Below are positions 23,489 through 32,332 of a DNA stretch of 64,000 nt, one piece after another. Position numbers and translations under genes: made by a program. The stretch lies in contig NZ_FOND01000022.1 of assembly GCF_900112815.1 (NCBI RefSeq), positions 1 to 64,000 on the forward strand, given 5' to 3'. Every line of letters starts with the position of its first letter. The stretch's first letter is position 1. Source of the stretch: Blastococcus tunisiensis. GTDB taxonomy: Bacteria; Actinomycetota; Actinomycetes; Mycobacteriales; Geodermatophilaceae. Under the pieces are notes generated by a model, which saw nothing but the letters and a program-made list of their open reading frames with translations, was not told the DNA's origin and searched no databases.

Positions 23489-24361
23489 TCACTCGAAGAC
23501 GACGGTCCGGGTGCCGTGGACGACGACGCGGTTCTCCGTGTGCCACCGCACCGCGTGCGCGAGGGCCCGGGTCTCGGCCTCCCGGCCGCGCGCGGCCAGT
23601 CGCTCGGGGCTCAGGGAGTGGTCCACGCGGATCATCTCCTGCTCGATGATCGGGCCCTCGTCCAGGTCCGCGGTCACGTAGTGCGCGGTGGCCCCGATGA
23701 ACTTGACGCCGCGGGCGTGGGCCTGGTGGTAGGGCCGGGCACCCTTGAAGCTCGGCAGCATCGAGTGGTGGATGTTGATCGCCCGGCCCTCCAGCTCCCG
23801 GCAGAGCCCGTCGGACAGGATCTGCATGTAGCGGGCCAGGACCACCAGCTCCACGCGCTTCTCGCGGACGATGTCGAGCAACGCCGCCTCCGCCTCCGGC
23901 TTCGTCTCCTTGGTGACCGGGATGTGGGTGAAGGGGATGCCGTAGAAGTCGGCGATGTGCTGAAGGTCGGGATGGTTGGACACGATCGCGACCACGTCGA
24001 GGTTGAGCTCGCCGATCGAGTTCCGGAAGAGCAGGTCGTTGAGGCAGTGCGCGTACTGGCTGACCATGATGAGCACGCGCTGGCGCTCGGCGGCGTCGGC
24101 CATCCGCCAGGTCATCCCGAAGCGCTCGGCGATGCTCTCGAACGCCGCGCAGAGGCGGGAGAAGTCCAGCGGCCCCCCGTCGACGTCGGCGAACTCGACC
24201 CGCATGTAGAACATGCCACTCTCGCCGCTGTCGAACTGGTGGCTCTCCACGATGGTGCAGTGCTCCTGGACGAGCAGTCCGGACACTGCGTGCACGATGC
24301 CGGGCGCGTCCTGGCAGGACAGCACCAGGACGCCGTGCTGGACGTCGGCGGACCGCGTCAT
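23489..24361 (-). CDS. purU: Formyltetrahydrofolate deformylase
   Basis: 290 residues. It hydrolyses 10-formyl-THF to formate and THF. An N-terminal ACT domain (about residues 9-80, LVLSCQDAPGIVHAVSGLL) precedes a formyltransferase-type catalytic domain with NIHHSMLPSF (Asn/His) and DLDEGPIIEQE (Asp). Length and order are as in known PurU. It sits immediately beside the aromatic-catabolism region, whose THF-dependent demethylases would charge the folate pool with one-carbon units. PurU would drain the excess as formate. Confidence 0.9.
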   Translation of the reverse strand: MTRSADVQHGVLVLSCQDAPGIVHAVSGLLVQEHCTIVESHQFDSGESGMFYMRVEFADVDGGPLDFSRLCAAFESIAERFGMTWRMADAAERQRVLIMVSQYAHCLNDLLFRNSIGELNLDVVAIVSNHPDLQHIADFYGIPFTHIPVTKETKPEAEAALLDIVREKRVELVVLARYMQILSDGLCRELEGRAINIHHSMLPSFKGARPYHQAHARGVKFIGATAHYVTADLDEGPIIEQEMIRVDHSLSPERLAARGREAETRALAHAVRWHTENRVVVHGTRTVVFE

Positions 24362-24587
24362 TGCGCCTCCTACCAGTGGTCGGTCTCCGGACCGGTCGAT
24401 CGGCCGCGGACGGCTCGTTCCCGCCGCCTGGCGGACACCCCTCGGGGCAGGTCCTCGACGACGGAGCCGACAGGAACCCTATTCCGCGGTCCGACGTGGG
24501 TGGAATGCCGCAGATGACCTCTCTCGGGTGACAGGGGGAGTCATCGCGGCCGCGACAATCGACGTAGGCGCCCGGCGCGCCCGGCCG

Positions 24588-25610
24588 TCAACGGCGCAGC
24601 GCCGCGTCGAGCCGCGGGTAGACCCGCCGGACGTTGCCCTCGAACACCGCCGTCCGCCCCTCGTCGTCGAGCGCCCCCCTCTCGACGGCGGCCTCGACGT
24701 ACCGGCGGGTGTCGTCGAAGTGGTGCCCGGTGCGGGGATCGATCCCGCGGACCGCACCCACCATCTCCGAGCCGAAGAGCACGTTGCCGGTGTCGATCAC
24801 GTCCAGCAGCAGGTCGATGCCCGGCTGGTGGTAGACGCAGGTGTCGAAGAAGACGTTGCCCATCACGTTCGTCTCGACCGGCGGCTGCTTCAGCATGTCG
24901 GCCAGCCCGCGGTACCGGCCCCAGTGGTAGGGCACGGCTCCCCCGCCGTGCGGGATCACCAGGCGCAGCTCCGGCAGGTCGGTGAACAGCGAGCCCTGGA
25001 GCAGCTGCATGAACGCGGTCGTGTCGGCGTTGATGTAGTAGGCGCCGGTGGCGTGGAAGGCCGGCACCGCGGATGCGGAGACGTGCACCATCGCCGGGAC
25101 GTCGAGCTCCACCATCGTCTCGTAGAAGGAGTACCAGCTCCGGTCGGTCAGGGGCGGGGAGTCCCAGTGGCCGCCGCTGGGGTCGGGGTTGAGGTTGCAG
25201 CCGACGAAGCCGAGCTCCTCGACGCAGCGCCGCAGCTCGGCGACGGAGTTCTCCAGCCCGGACCCGGGCGACTGCGGCAGCTGGGCGACGCCGATGAACC
25301 GTTCCGGGTAGAGGTCGACCACCCGGGCGATGAGGTCGTTGCAACGGCGGGCCCACTCGAGGCTGACCGCGGCGTCGCCGACGTGGTGGGCCATCGCCGA
25401 GGCTCGCGGGGAGAAGATCGTGAGGTCGATGCCGCGTTCGTCCATGAGCCGCAGCTGGCTGGTCTCGATCGTCTCGCGGATCTCGTCGTCGCTGATGGAC
25501 GGGTAGGGCGGGGGCGTCGTCCCCGCCTCCCGGGCCGCCACCTGCTGTTCGCGCCACGCGGTGTGCGCGGCCGGCGCGGTCGTGTAGTGCCCGTGGCAGT
25601 CGATGATCAT
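24588..25610 (-). CDS. ligJ: 4-oxalomesaconate hydratase (LigJ-type amidohydrolase)
   Basis: 340 residues. Amidohydrolase-2 family TIM barrel opening with IDCHGHY (metal-binding His6 and His8), later HVSASAVPAFH, IPHGGGAVPYHWGRYRG, and an acidic metal ligand region near GSEMVGAVRGIDP. The pattern and length fit the LigJ group, which hydrates 4-oxalomesaconate to 4-carboxy-4-hydroxy-2-oxoadipate in the protocatechuate 4,5-cleavage and gallate pathways. The ATG (25610) overlaps the stop of the upstream dehydrogenase. It is the last gene of a six-gene coupled operon headed by a GntR regulator. Confidence 0.8.
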   Translation of the reverse strand: MIIDCHGHYTTAPAAHTAWREQQVAAREAGTTPPPYPSISDDEIRETIETSQLRLMDERGIDLTIFSPRASAMAHHVGDAAVSLEWARRCNDLIARVVDLYPERFIGVAQLPQSPGSGLENSVAELRRCVEELGFVGCNLNPDPSGGHWDSPPLTDRSWYSFYETMVELDVPAMVHVSASAVPAFHATGAYYINADTTAFMQLLQGSLFTDLPELRLVIPHGGGAVPYHWGRYRGLADMLKQPPVETNVMGNVFFDTCVYHQPGIDLLLDVIDTGNVLFGSEMVGAVRGIDPRTGHHFDDTRRYVEAAVERGALDDEGRTAVFEGNVRRVYPRLDAALRR

Positions 25611-26404
25611 CGTCGCTCCGTCCCCCGGTCGCCCGGTGCCGCGTCGCGGAGCTCGACGAGGAGGTCCCGGGCGGCCGGCGCGATGCGCGCGGCCACCCCC
25701 AGCTCCTCCAGCTGCTCCGTCGCCGCGCTCATCTCGTCCGCCCGCCGCCGGGCGTGGGTGTGCGTGCCGTCGACCAGCCGCTCGACGGTCCGCTCGTCGA
25801 AGCCGGCCAGCTCGGCGGCGATGTTGTCCCGCAGCCAGTCCGCGCAACCGGCCGCCTCGGCGCCGCGCATCGCCTCGACCACGGCGGCGGCCAGCCCCTT
25901 GTAGAAGACGCTGCGCAGGAGCTTGCGGGAGATCGCCGTCCCGACCGGCCCGTCCTGCACGGCGACGTCGGCGCCCAGGCCGGCGAGCAGCTCGCGGAAG
26001 CGCTCGGCGGCATCGCCGGAGACCAGCATCGGCGTGTGCAGCCCCTTGCCGGGGACCGGCGACATGAGCGCCACGTCGACCACGGGGACGTCCCGCTCGG
26101 CGGCCCGCGCCGAGAGCGCCACCTTCAGCCCCGGGCTGGCGGTGTTGAGGTCGGCCCAGAGCGTGCCGGCCCGGAGCCCGGGCAGGGCGTTCTCCAGCGC
26201 CGCCATCGCGTCGTGCGAGCTGTTGACGCTCAGCACCACGTCCGCGTCGGCGACCGCCTCGGCCTCCGAGCCCCGCTGCTGGACGCCGTCCACGACGACC
26301 GGCAACGGGTCGTACCCGCGCACGTCGGCACCGGCGGCCACCAGGTCGCGGGCGATCTCCGCGCCGGCCTCCCCGAGGCCCAGGACGGCGATCGACGAGG
26401 TCAC
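25607..26404 (-). CDS. NAD(P)-dependent dehydrogenase with DUF1932 C-terminal domain
   Basis: 265 residues starting at GTG 26404, which overlaps the dioxygenase stop. The N-terminal Rossmann domain has AVLGLGEAGAEIA (GxGxxG-type). The all-helical C-terminus contains SRKLLRSVFYKGLAAAVVEAMRGAEAAG, typical of the DUF1932 group of 6-phosphogluconate/3-hydroxyisobutyrate-like dehydrogenases. Its operon position between ring-cleavage and hydratase genes suggests it oxidises or reduces a ring-cleavage intermediate. It is unlike the known LigC (a GFO/IDH-type enzyme), so a substitute step is possible. Substrate unknown. Confidence 0.65.
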   Translation of the reverse strand: MTSSIAVLGLGEAGAEIARDLVAAGADVRGYDPLPVVVDGVQQRGSEAEAVADADVVLSVNSSHDAMAALENALPGLRAGTLWADLNTASPGLKVALSARAAERDVPVVDVALMSPVPGKGLHTPMLVSGDAAERFRELLAGLGADVAVQDGPVGTAISRKLLRSVFYKGLAAAVVEAMRGAEAAGCADWLRDNIAAELAGFDERTVERLVDGTHTHARRRADEMSAATEQLEELGVAARIAPAARDLLVELRDAAPGDRGTERR

Positions 26405-27357
26405 TCGCGGACCTCGACCGGCGGCGTCCCGTGGGTGTGGAAGGTGGAGATCGTCTGCAACCCCCACGCCTGCCCCTTGGCGCGCTCGGCCTCCGACCAG
26501 TCGATCGGCTGCCAGTCGGGGGCGAACACCAGCCGGGCGGCCGGGTTGTCCAGCTCGATCCGGTTGCCGGCCGGCTCCCAGACGTAGAGGAAGAAGCTCT
26601 GCTGGATCGTGTGCTTGTGCGGCCCGGTCTCGATGTGCACGCCGTGCTCGAGGGCGAGGTCGGCGGCCCGGATGATGTCGTCCCGGCTGTCGACGGCGAA
26701 GGAGATGTGGTGCAGCCGGCCCGGCGTGCCGGTCTTGTCCTTGGTCCAGACGGCGTTGTAGCCCTGGTTGGTGAAGGTGGTCCAGGTGCCGGCGATCTCA
26801 CCGCTGTCCAGCACGATCTGCTCGGTGGTCATCGCCCCGAGGGTGTCGACGAAGAAGTCGCGGTTCTCCTGCGGGTTCACGCCGAGGTAGTTGATGTGGT
26901 CGATCCGCCGGACGCTCACGCCGCGGCCGGGGTAGGCCTGCGCCTGGTTCTTCAGCGCGGGCTTCAGGTCGCCCTCCGGCCGGTACCACTCGGTCTCGTA
27001 GTAGACGCCCATCTCGTGGCCGTCGGGGTCGGTGAACACGTACACCGGGCCGTAACCGGGGTCGCCGTCCTGCCAGCCCTTGCCCAGCCCGGTCGCCTCG
27101 ATGGCGGCCACCCGGCGCTGCAGCGCCTCGGGGGTGCTCGCCCGGAAGTTGGTCCGGCCCACGCCCGGCTGCGCGGCGGCGGTGAGCTTGATCGTCGTGT
27201 TCTCGTAGTCGTCCCAGGCCCGCAGGAACACCGAGTCGCCGGACGAGCCGTTCTCCGTCATCCCGAGGTAGCGGACGAAGAAGTCCAGGCTCTCCTCGGG
27301 CTTGTGCGTCAGCAGCTCGATGTGGGCGAGGTGGGCGATGTCGTGCAGCGGGGGCAC
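26401..27357 (-). CDS. Extradiol ring-cleavage dioxygenase, VOC (type I) family
   Basis: 318 residues, GTG start. Two VOC modules. The C-terminal one carries the Fe(II) ligands His154 (RIDHINYLG), His217 (LHHISF) and Glu268 (NRIELDN), the facial triad of catechol 2,3-dioxygenase-type enzymes. It would open a catechol ring meta to a hydroxyl with O2. It is unrelated in fold to LigAB at 39608-40826, so the region encodes two different ring-cleavage chemistries. A 37-nt gap separates it from the upstream tautomerase. Confidence 0.8.
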   Translation of the reverse strand: MPPLHDIAHLAHIELLTHKPEESLDFFVRYLGMTENGSSGDSVFLRAWDDYENTTIKLTAAAQPGVGRTNFRASTPEALQRRVAAIEATGLGKGWQDGDPGYGPVYVFTDPDGHEMGVYYETEWYRPEGDLKPALKNQAQAYPGRGVSVRRIDHINYLGVNPQENRDFFVDTLGAMTTEQIVLDSGEIAGTWTTFTNQGYNAVWTKDKTGTPGRLHHISFAVDSRDDIIRAADLALEHGVHIETGPHKHTIQQSFFLYVWEPAGNRIELDNPAARLVFAPDWQPIDWSEAERAKGQAWGLQTISTFHTHGTPPVEVRE

Positions 27358-27394
27358 GGGGTCTCCTGGGGTCGAGGGGCGGTGCCGGACAGGT

Positions 27395-28474
27395 TCAGGC
27401 GCGCGGGAACGCGGTCCCGTCGAACAGCTTGCGGGCGGTGCGGACGACGCCCGAGCGGACGACGCGGGGCGGGGTGGTGGAGGGGTCGACGGCGACGTCG
27501 ACGAGCAGGTGCCCGGTCGGGTGCTCCACGTCCACGCGGGAGGTGTCGGCCGGCCAGTCGGCGGTCAGCTCGTGGCCGACGGCGTCGGGCAGCAGCATCC
27601 CGGTTACGACGCTGACCGCACCGAGGACGCCGATGGAGGTGTGCGGGCGCACCGGGATGAACGACCGGGTGCAGACCTGCCCGCCGTCGCGCGCGGGTGC
27701 GAGCAGCGCCGTCTTCGGCACCGAGGCCGACGACACGTCGCCCATGCCCATCAGCTCCGCGGCCTTGCGGCGGAACGCGTCGATCCGCTGCAGCAGCGCG
27801 GTGTCGGCGGCCAGCTCCTCGTGCGACTCGTAGCCCGTCAGGCCGAACGACGTGGCCAGCGCGAGGACGACGGGCATGCCGTTGTCGACGCAGGTGGCCT
27901 CGACGCCCTCGATGGTGTCGCGCACGTGGCCGGTGGGCAGCAGGCTGCCGGTCGCCGACCCCTCGGTGTCGGTGAAGGCGAGGACCACCGGCGCCGCGGT
28001 CCCCGGCACGCCGGCGATCTCGATGTCGCCGCGGTACTCCACGAGGCCGCCGGGGGTGGGAAAGGTGGCGACGGCGACGCTGTCGGAGTTGACCATGCGG
28101 ATCCGCACCGCCGTCTCCTCGTCCCCGGCCGGGACCATTCCGCGCTCGACGGCGAAGGGCCCGACGCCGGCCAGGATGTTGCCGCAGTTCTGCCGGTCGC
28201 TGACCGTCGCCTCGTCCACCCCCAGCTGCAGGAACAGGTAGTCGACGTCGACCTCGGGGTCGGCCGACGGCGAGACGACCGCGACCTTGCTGGTGAGCGT
28301 CGTGGCCCCGCCCAGCCCGTCGATCTGCAGCGGGTCGGGCGTGCCCATCAGCCGCAGCAGCAGGTCGTCGCGCTCGGCCGGGTCGGCGGGCAGGTCCTCC
28401 GCCTCGAAGTACAGGCCGCGCGAGGTGCCGCCCCGCAGCATCGTGGCGCGGACACCGGAGTCGTCGTAGCTCAT
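27395..28474 (-). CDS. galD: 4-oxalomesaconate tautomerase (PrpF/GalD family)
   Basis: 359 residues. PrpF-family fold with the N-terminal MLRGGTSRGLYFEAEDLP signature and QNCGNILAGVGPFAVE (catalytic Cys), and VRPHTSIGVLGAV near the C-terminus. In gallate degradation GalD isomerises the keto/enol forms of 4-oxalomesaconate before hydration. The gene lies between the aldolase and dioxygenase of the same operon, consistent with that role. ATGA overlap with the aldolase gene. Confidence 0.75.
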   Translation of the reverse strand: MSYDDSGVRATMLRGGTSRGLYFEAEDLPADPAERDDLLLRLMGTPDPLQIDGLGGATTLTSKVAVVSPSADPEVDVDYLFLQLGVDEATVSDRQNCGNILAGVGPFAVERGMVPAGDEETAVRIRMVNSDSVAVATFPTPGGLVEYRGDIEIAGVPGTAAPVVLAFTDTEGSATGSLLPTGHVRDTIEGVEATCVDNGMPVVLALATSFGLTGYESHEELAADTALLQRIDAFRRKAAELMGMGDVSSASVPKTALLAPARDGGQVCTRSFIPVRPHTSIGVLGAVSVVTGMLLPDAVGHELTADWPADTSRVDVEHPTGHLLVDVAVDPSTTPPRVVRSGVVRTARKLFDGTAFPRA

Positions 28475-29175
28475 GCGTCCTCCTCCGCGTACGTCGAGTA
28501 GGGGACGTACTCGATGCCGAAGTCGCCGAGCCGGTCGCGCAGGCCGTAGCGGTCGAGGCCCAGCTCCCCCTGCTCGAAGGCGGCCCGGCTGGCGGCCTCC
28601 TTGTCGATCCGAGCCTGCGAGGCGGTCAGCGCCCGCGGCACGTCGGTGCGCGGCACGACCATCACGCCGTCGTCGTCGGCGACCACGACGTCGCCGGGGT
28701 GGATCAGCTGGCCGCCGAGCACGATCGGCACGTTCACCGCCCCGGCGGTGGCCTTCACCGACCCCTGCGCGCTGACCGCCCGGGACCAGGCCGGGAAGCC
28801 CATCTCGCGCAGCTCGGCGACGTCGCGCACCCCGCAGCCGAGGATCACGCCGCGCACCCCGCGCTGCGCCAGGGCGGTGGCGAACAGCTCGCCGAAGAGC
28901 CCGTCGGTGGAGGGCGAGTTGGTCGCGACGACGAGCACGTCACCGGGCCGGCACTGCTCGACGGCCACGTGGATCATCAGGTTGTCCCCGGGCCAGCACA
29001 GCACGGTGACGGCGGTGCCCCCGATCCGCGCCCCGGCCCAGGCGGGCCGGAACTCCGGGCCCAGGTAGCCGACCCGGCCCAGGGCCTCGTGCACGGTGGC
29101 GGTGCCGAAGCCGCCGAGCTGCTCGGCGTCCCCCGCGTCGGCGCGCGGTGGGTCGGTGACGACGACGGTCCTCAT
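28471..29175 (-). CDS. ligK: 4-carboxy-4-hydroxy-2-oxoadipate aldolase (LigK/GalC type)
   Basis: 234 residues, RraA-like fold. It cleaves 4-carboxy-4-hydroxy-2-oxoadipate into pyruvate and oxaloacetate; related enzymes also decarboxylate oxaloacetate. The active-site block GCGVRDVAELREMGFPAWSR matches the R-D-x2-E motif of class II HMG/CHA aldolases, preceded by GDVLVVATN. The C-terminal extension after residue 170 is charged and helical. Last step of the 4,5-cleavage route; coupled to the GntR gene upstream and the tautomerase downstream. Confidence 0.8.
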   Translation of the reverse strand: MRTVVVTDPPRADAGDAEQLGGFGTATVHEALGRVGYLGPEFRPAWAGARIGGTAVTVLCWPGDNLMIHVAVEQCRPGDVLVVATNSPSTDGLFGELFATALAQRGVRGVILGCGVRDVAELREMGFPAWSRAVSAQGSVKATAGAVNVPIVLGGQLIHPGDVVVADDDGVMVVPRTDVPRALTASQARIDKEAASRAAFEQGELGLDRYGLRDRLGDFGIEYVPYSTYAEEDA

Positions 29176-29825
29176 GCTGGATCTCCGGTCTGCTGGACGG
29201 GCTCGGACAGCGCGTCGACGATGCTTCGGACGTGGGCGACGGCGGCCGCCTCGGCCCGCTCGGGGTCGCGGGCGGTGACGGCGTCCACCAGGGCGGTCAG
29301 CTCGGCCAGGCTCACCCGGGGGCGTCCGGGGCGGAGCGAGAGCTGGAACTGGTGGCGGACCAGCTGGGCCTGCAGCCGTCCGACCAGCCCCGCCGCGATG
29401 GGGTGGCGTGCGGCGTCGTGCACCATGCCGTGCAGCTGCTGGATCAGGTCGGAGTACTTGAGCAGGTCACCGCCGTCGACCGCGTCCGTCATGACCCGCA
29501 GGTGGCCGCGCAGGGGGACGATCTCGGCCGGTGTGATGCGCTCGGCGGCCTTGCGGGCCAGGAGGCCCTCCAGGGCCATCCGGCACTCGGTGATCGCGAC
29601 CGCCTCCGCGGTGGACACGATGCGCACCCGGGCGCCCCGGTGCGGGATCCGCTCGACCAGGCCCTCGGCGATCAGCGCGTCGATCGCCAGCCGCACGGCA
29701 CTGCGGCTGACCCCGGTCAGGGCGACCAGCTCGGCCTCGACCAGCCGGTGCCCCGGCGGCATGTCACCCCGGGAGATCGCGGCACGGAGGGCGCGCTCCG
29801 CCGATTCCTGAGCCGCCGACGCCAT
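29172..29825 (-). CDS. GntR/FCD-family transcriptional regulator
   Basis: 217 residues from the ATG at 29825. The N-terminal winged helix (LVALTGVSRSAVRLAIDALIAEGLVERI) is followed by an all-helical FCD ligand-binding domain with the usual Asp/His positions (HGMVHDAA). It is the first gene of the operon encoding LigK, tautomerase, VOC dioxygenase, dehydrogenase and LigJ. A GATTG-CCAA-CAATC palindrome 27 bp upstream is a probable own operator. The ligand is probably a pathway intermediate, which is inferred. Confidence 0.85.
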   Translation of the reverse strand: MASAAQESAERALRAAISRGDMPPGHRLVEAELVALTGVSRSAVRLAIDALIAEGLVERIPHRGARVRIVSTAEAVAITECRMALEGLLARKAAERITPAEIVPLRGHLRVMTDAVDGGDLLKYSDLIQQLHGMVHDAARHPIAAGLVGRLQAQLVRHQFQLSLRPGRPRVSLAELTALVDAVTARDPERAEAAAVAHVRSIVDALSEPVQQTGDPA

Positions 29826-29851
29826 GGCAGCACCGTAACCGGGCCGGCGCC

Positions 29852-29865
29852 GATTGCCAACAATC
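29852..29865 (-). promoter_or_regulatory. Putative GntR operator
   Basis: Perfect 5-bp inverted repeat with 4-nt spacer (GATTG-CCAA-CAATC), 27 bp upstream of the GntR start. It is AT-richer than its surroundings, as FCD-GntR sites usually are. Confidence 0.5.
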
Positions 29866-29900
29866 CTGTCGACGATCCGCACGGTCGCCCGGACGCAGAA

Positions 29901-29932
29901 AGGGGCGGCCCGTCCGAAGACGAGCCGCCCCT
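29901..29932 (-). terminator. Terminator after the ABC-transporter operon
   Basis: 9-bp outer stem (29901-29909 with 29924-29932) continuing into a second stem closed by a CGAA tetraloop. On the minus strand it is followed by TTTCTG. It lies just downstream of the substrate-binding protein stop at 29949. Confidence 0.65.
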
Positions 29933-29948
29933 CCGGGTCAGGCCGGGG

Positions 29949-31208
29949 TCACCCGAAGGATTCCACCGTGTCGTAGCCCTGACCGTTGTACTTCTGCACG
30001 TTCACCGTCGACACCGCGGGCTGGTTGTCCTCGGTGGTGGTCACCGAGGTGCCCTCCAGCATGAGCGGCGCCTGGTAGCCCTCGATCGAACGGAGGGCCT
30101 CCATGAAGTTCTCCCGGGTCGGCTCGGTCATCTCCTGGAAGGCCTGGTCGAGCGTCGCGCCGACCATCCAGCTCCACTGGCAGTGCGGGAACGCCGGCGG
30201 GTCCTGGTAGTCGCCGTACTCCTTGAGGGCCGCGAGGTAGGCCTGCACGTCCTCGTCCTCGGCGAAGGCGGGGCTCTGCGGCGCCTTGGCGAAGGACACG
30301 GAGTAGATGCCGGGGAAGGCCTCGGCACCGCCCGGCTGGAGGATCGCCCCCGGGCTCGAGGTGTTCGAGGGCAGGAACCAGCTGGGCAGCCAGTTCAGCT
30401 GCTGCGCCTTCTGCAGCGCCGAGATCACCAGCGGGGTGATGGACATGGCGTTGAAGAAGACGTCGGCACCGCTGTTGGCGAGCTCGGTGATCTGCGCGTC
30501 GACGGAGGTGTCGGTCGCCTCGTACGTGAGCTCCTCGACGATCTCGATGTTGTCCGCGCCCTCGACGGCGGACTTGAAGCCCTCGACGTAGCCCTCGCCG
30601 TAGTCGTCGTTCTGCGACAGGATCGCGACCTTGTGCTCCTCGCCCGATTCCGCGAGCAGCTCGCCGAACGCCTCGCCCTCGTTCTGGTAGATCGGCACGA
30701 ACCCGAGCTGCCAGGGGCTCTGCTCGGTGTCGCTGAACAGCGGGTCACCGGTCATGATCAGCACCTGCGGCACCTCGTCGGCGATCGCCGCATCGCGCCA
30801 GGCGCGGTTGGTCGGCGTGCCCAGGCCGGCGGTCATCGCGAAGACGTCGTTCTTCAGCTGGTCGTAGTTCGCCGCCGCCTGCTGCGGGTCGTAGCCGTCG
30901 TCGAGGGCCTCGATCTCGACGGTGCGGGTCTGCCCGTCGCCGAACTCGACGCCGCCCTCGGCGTTCTTCGCGCCGAAGTAGGCCTGGATGCCGGCCACCG
31001 TGCAGGTGCCCGGGCCCGCCGTCGCCCCGCTGAGGGGGGTGGTGATGCCGAGCGTGACCGAGTCGTCGGTGATGCCGGGGCTGGGTGCGCCCTCGGCCGC
31101 GTCGCCGCCTCGCCCGGCGTCGTTCCCGCCGCAGGCGGTGAGCGTCAGCGCGAGCGCCGACGCCGCGGCGATGCCGACCGCCCGTCGCGATCGAAAGTGC
31201 CTGTTCAT
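29949..31208 (-). CDS. Liv-type ABC transporter substrate-binding lipoprotein
   Basis: 419 residues. Signal peptide with lipobox LTAC (Cys26), a short glycine-rich linker, then a periplasmic-binding-protein type I fold (SVTLGITTPLSGATA ... VAILSQNDDYGEGYVEGF). This family binds branched-chain amino acids or aromatic acids. The position in the aromatic-catabolism region suggests an aromatic acid such as vanillate, protocatechuate or gallate, but ligand specificity is not visible in the sequence. Last gene of a five-gene operon; ATG overlaps the livM stop. Confidence 0.85.
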   Translation of the reverse strand: MNRHFRSRRAVGIAAASALALTLTACGGNDAGRGGDAAEGAPSPGITDDSVTLGITTPLSGATAGPGTCTVAGIQAYFGAKNAEGGVEFGDGQTRTVEIEALDDGYDPQQAAANYDQLKNDVFAMTAGLGTPTNRAWRDAAIADEVPQVLIMTGDPLFSDTEQSPWQLGFVPIYQNEGEAFGELLAESGEEHKVAILSQNDDYGEGYVEGFKSAVEGADNIEIVEELTYEATDTSVDAQITELANSGADVFFNAMSITPLVISALQKAQQLNWLPSWFLPSNTSSPGAILQPGGAEAFPGIYSVSFAKAPQSPAFAEDEDVQAYLAALKEYGDYQDPPAFPHCQWSWMVGATLDQAFQEMTEPTRENFMEALRSIEGYQAPLMLEGTSVTTTEDNQPAVSTVNVQKYNGQGYDTVESFG

Positions 31209-32332
31209 ACGTGACCTTGCCTCTCTGTCTCTGGATTCTCCGTCGCGGAGCCCGACCCAGCGGTCGGCGACGGAGTGGTCGGTGGTGCGGCGGAGCCGCG
31301 ACCGGCGGTGGAGCGCCGCAGCCCGCGCATGACCGCGCGGGGCAGCGACACGAGGCCACCGGGGAGCACGAACAGGACGGCGAGCAGGAGCGCGCCCTGC
31401 AGCAGCGCCGTCAGGCTCGGGTCGATGGCGTTCGTGATGTCGGGGACGACCACGTAGAACGCGCCACCGAGGATCGAGCCCACGATGCTGCCGGCGCCGC
31501 CGATCACCATCGCGACGAGCAGCTCGATCGAGTGCCCGAAGCTCATCGTCTCCGGCGACGTGTACTGGACGACGACCATGTACAGGAAGCCGCTGACCCC
31601 GCCGATCAGCGACGCGATGGTGAAAGCCAGCACCTTGTAGCGGTAGGGCGAGATCCCCATGGACGACGCCACGTTCTCGTTGCCCTTGACGATCGCGAAG
31701 GCCCGGCCGTACTTGCCGCGGACGAGGAGGGACGTCAGCAGGAAGACGATGCCGCCGACGACCAGCACGATGTAGAGCTGCCACTGGTCGTCGTAGAGCC
31801 CGCTGCCCTCCGGCGCCTCGACGAAGCGCGCGGACAGGCCCTGCGAACCGCCGGTGTAGTCGCTCAGCCGTTTCGCCAGCGGCACGCCGACGATGGGCAG
31901 TGCGACCGTGACCATCGCGATCGCGAGGCCACCCAGGCGGGCGGCGGCGAGGGCCACGACCAGTCCCGCGACAGCGGGGATGAGGCAGGTGAGCGCGAAG
32001 ACCAGGACGATGTTCCATTCCTGCGAGACGCCGTACGCGGTGACGTACGCGCCGAGACCCAGGAAGAAGATCTGGCCGAGCGAGACCTGCCCGGTGTACC
32101 CCATCACCACGTTGAGCCCCAGCACGGCGACGGCGAAGACGCCGATGCGGGCGAGCGTGTCGTTGGTGCTCTCCGTCATCACGAGCGGCAGGACGGCGAG
32201 TCCGACCAGGAGCAGCAGCGGAGCTCCCCAGCGCACCCAGGGGCGCTGCTTGAACGACAGGGCGGACGACGACGGGGCGGACGACGTCGAGGCGGACGCC
32301 GCCGGGCCGGACGTCTTCGAGGAGGAGGCCAT
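31205..32332 (-). CDS. Liv-type ABC transporter permease, LivM family
   Basis: 375 residues. After a Ser/Ala-rich, low-complexity N-terminus of about 28 residues there are about nine to ten transmembrane segments. The conserved permease loop is visible in VKGNENVASSMGISPYRYKVLAF. This is the second permease of a branched-chain/aromatic uptake system in the inner membrane. The C-terminal 35 residues are again low-complexity. The ATG overlaps the livH stop by one base (TGATG). Confidence 0.85.
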   Translation of the reverse strand: MASSSKTSGPAASASTSSAPSSSALSFKQRPWVRWGAPLLLLVGLAVLPLVMTESTNDTLARIGVFAVAVLGLNVVMGYTGQVSLGQIFFLGLGAYVTAYGVSQEWNIVLVFALTCLIPAVAGLVVALAAARLGGLAIAMVTVALPIVGVPLAKRLSDYTGGSQGLSARFVEAPEGSGLYDDQWQLYIVLVVGGIVFLLTSLLVRGKYGRAFAIVKGNENVASSMGISPYRYKVLAFTIASLIGGVSGFLYMVVVQYTSPETMSFGHSIELLVAMVIGGAGSIVGSILGGAFYVVVPDITNAIDPSLTALLQGALLLAVLFVLPGGLVSLPRAVMRGLRRSTAGRGSAAPPTTPSPTAGSGSATENPETERQGHV

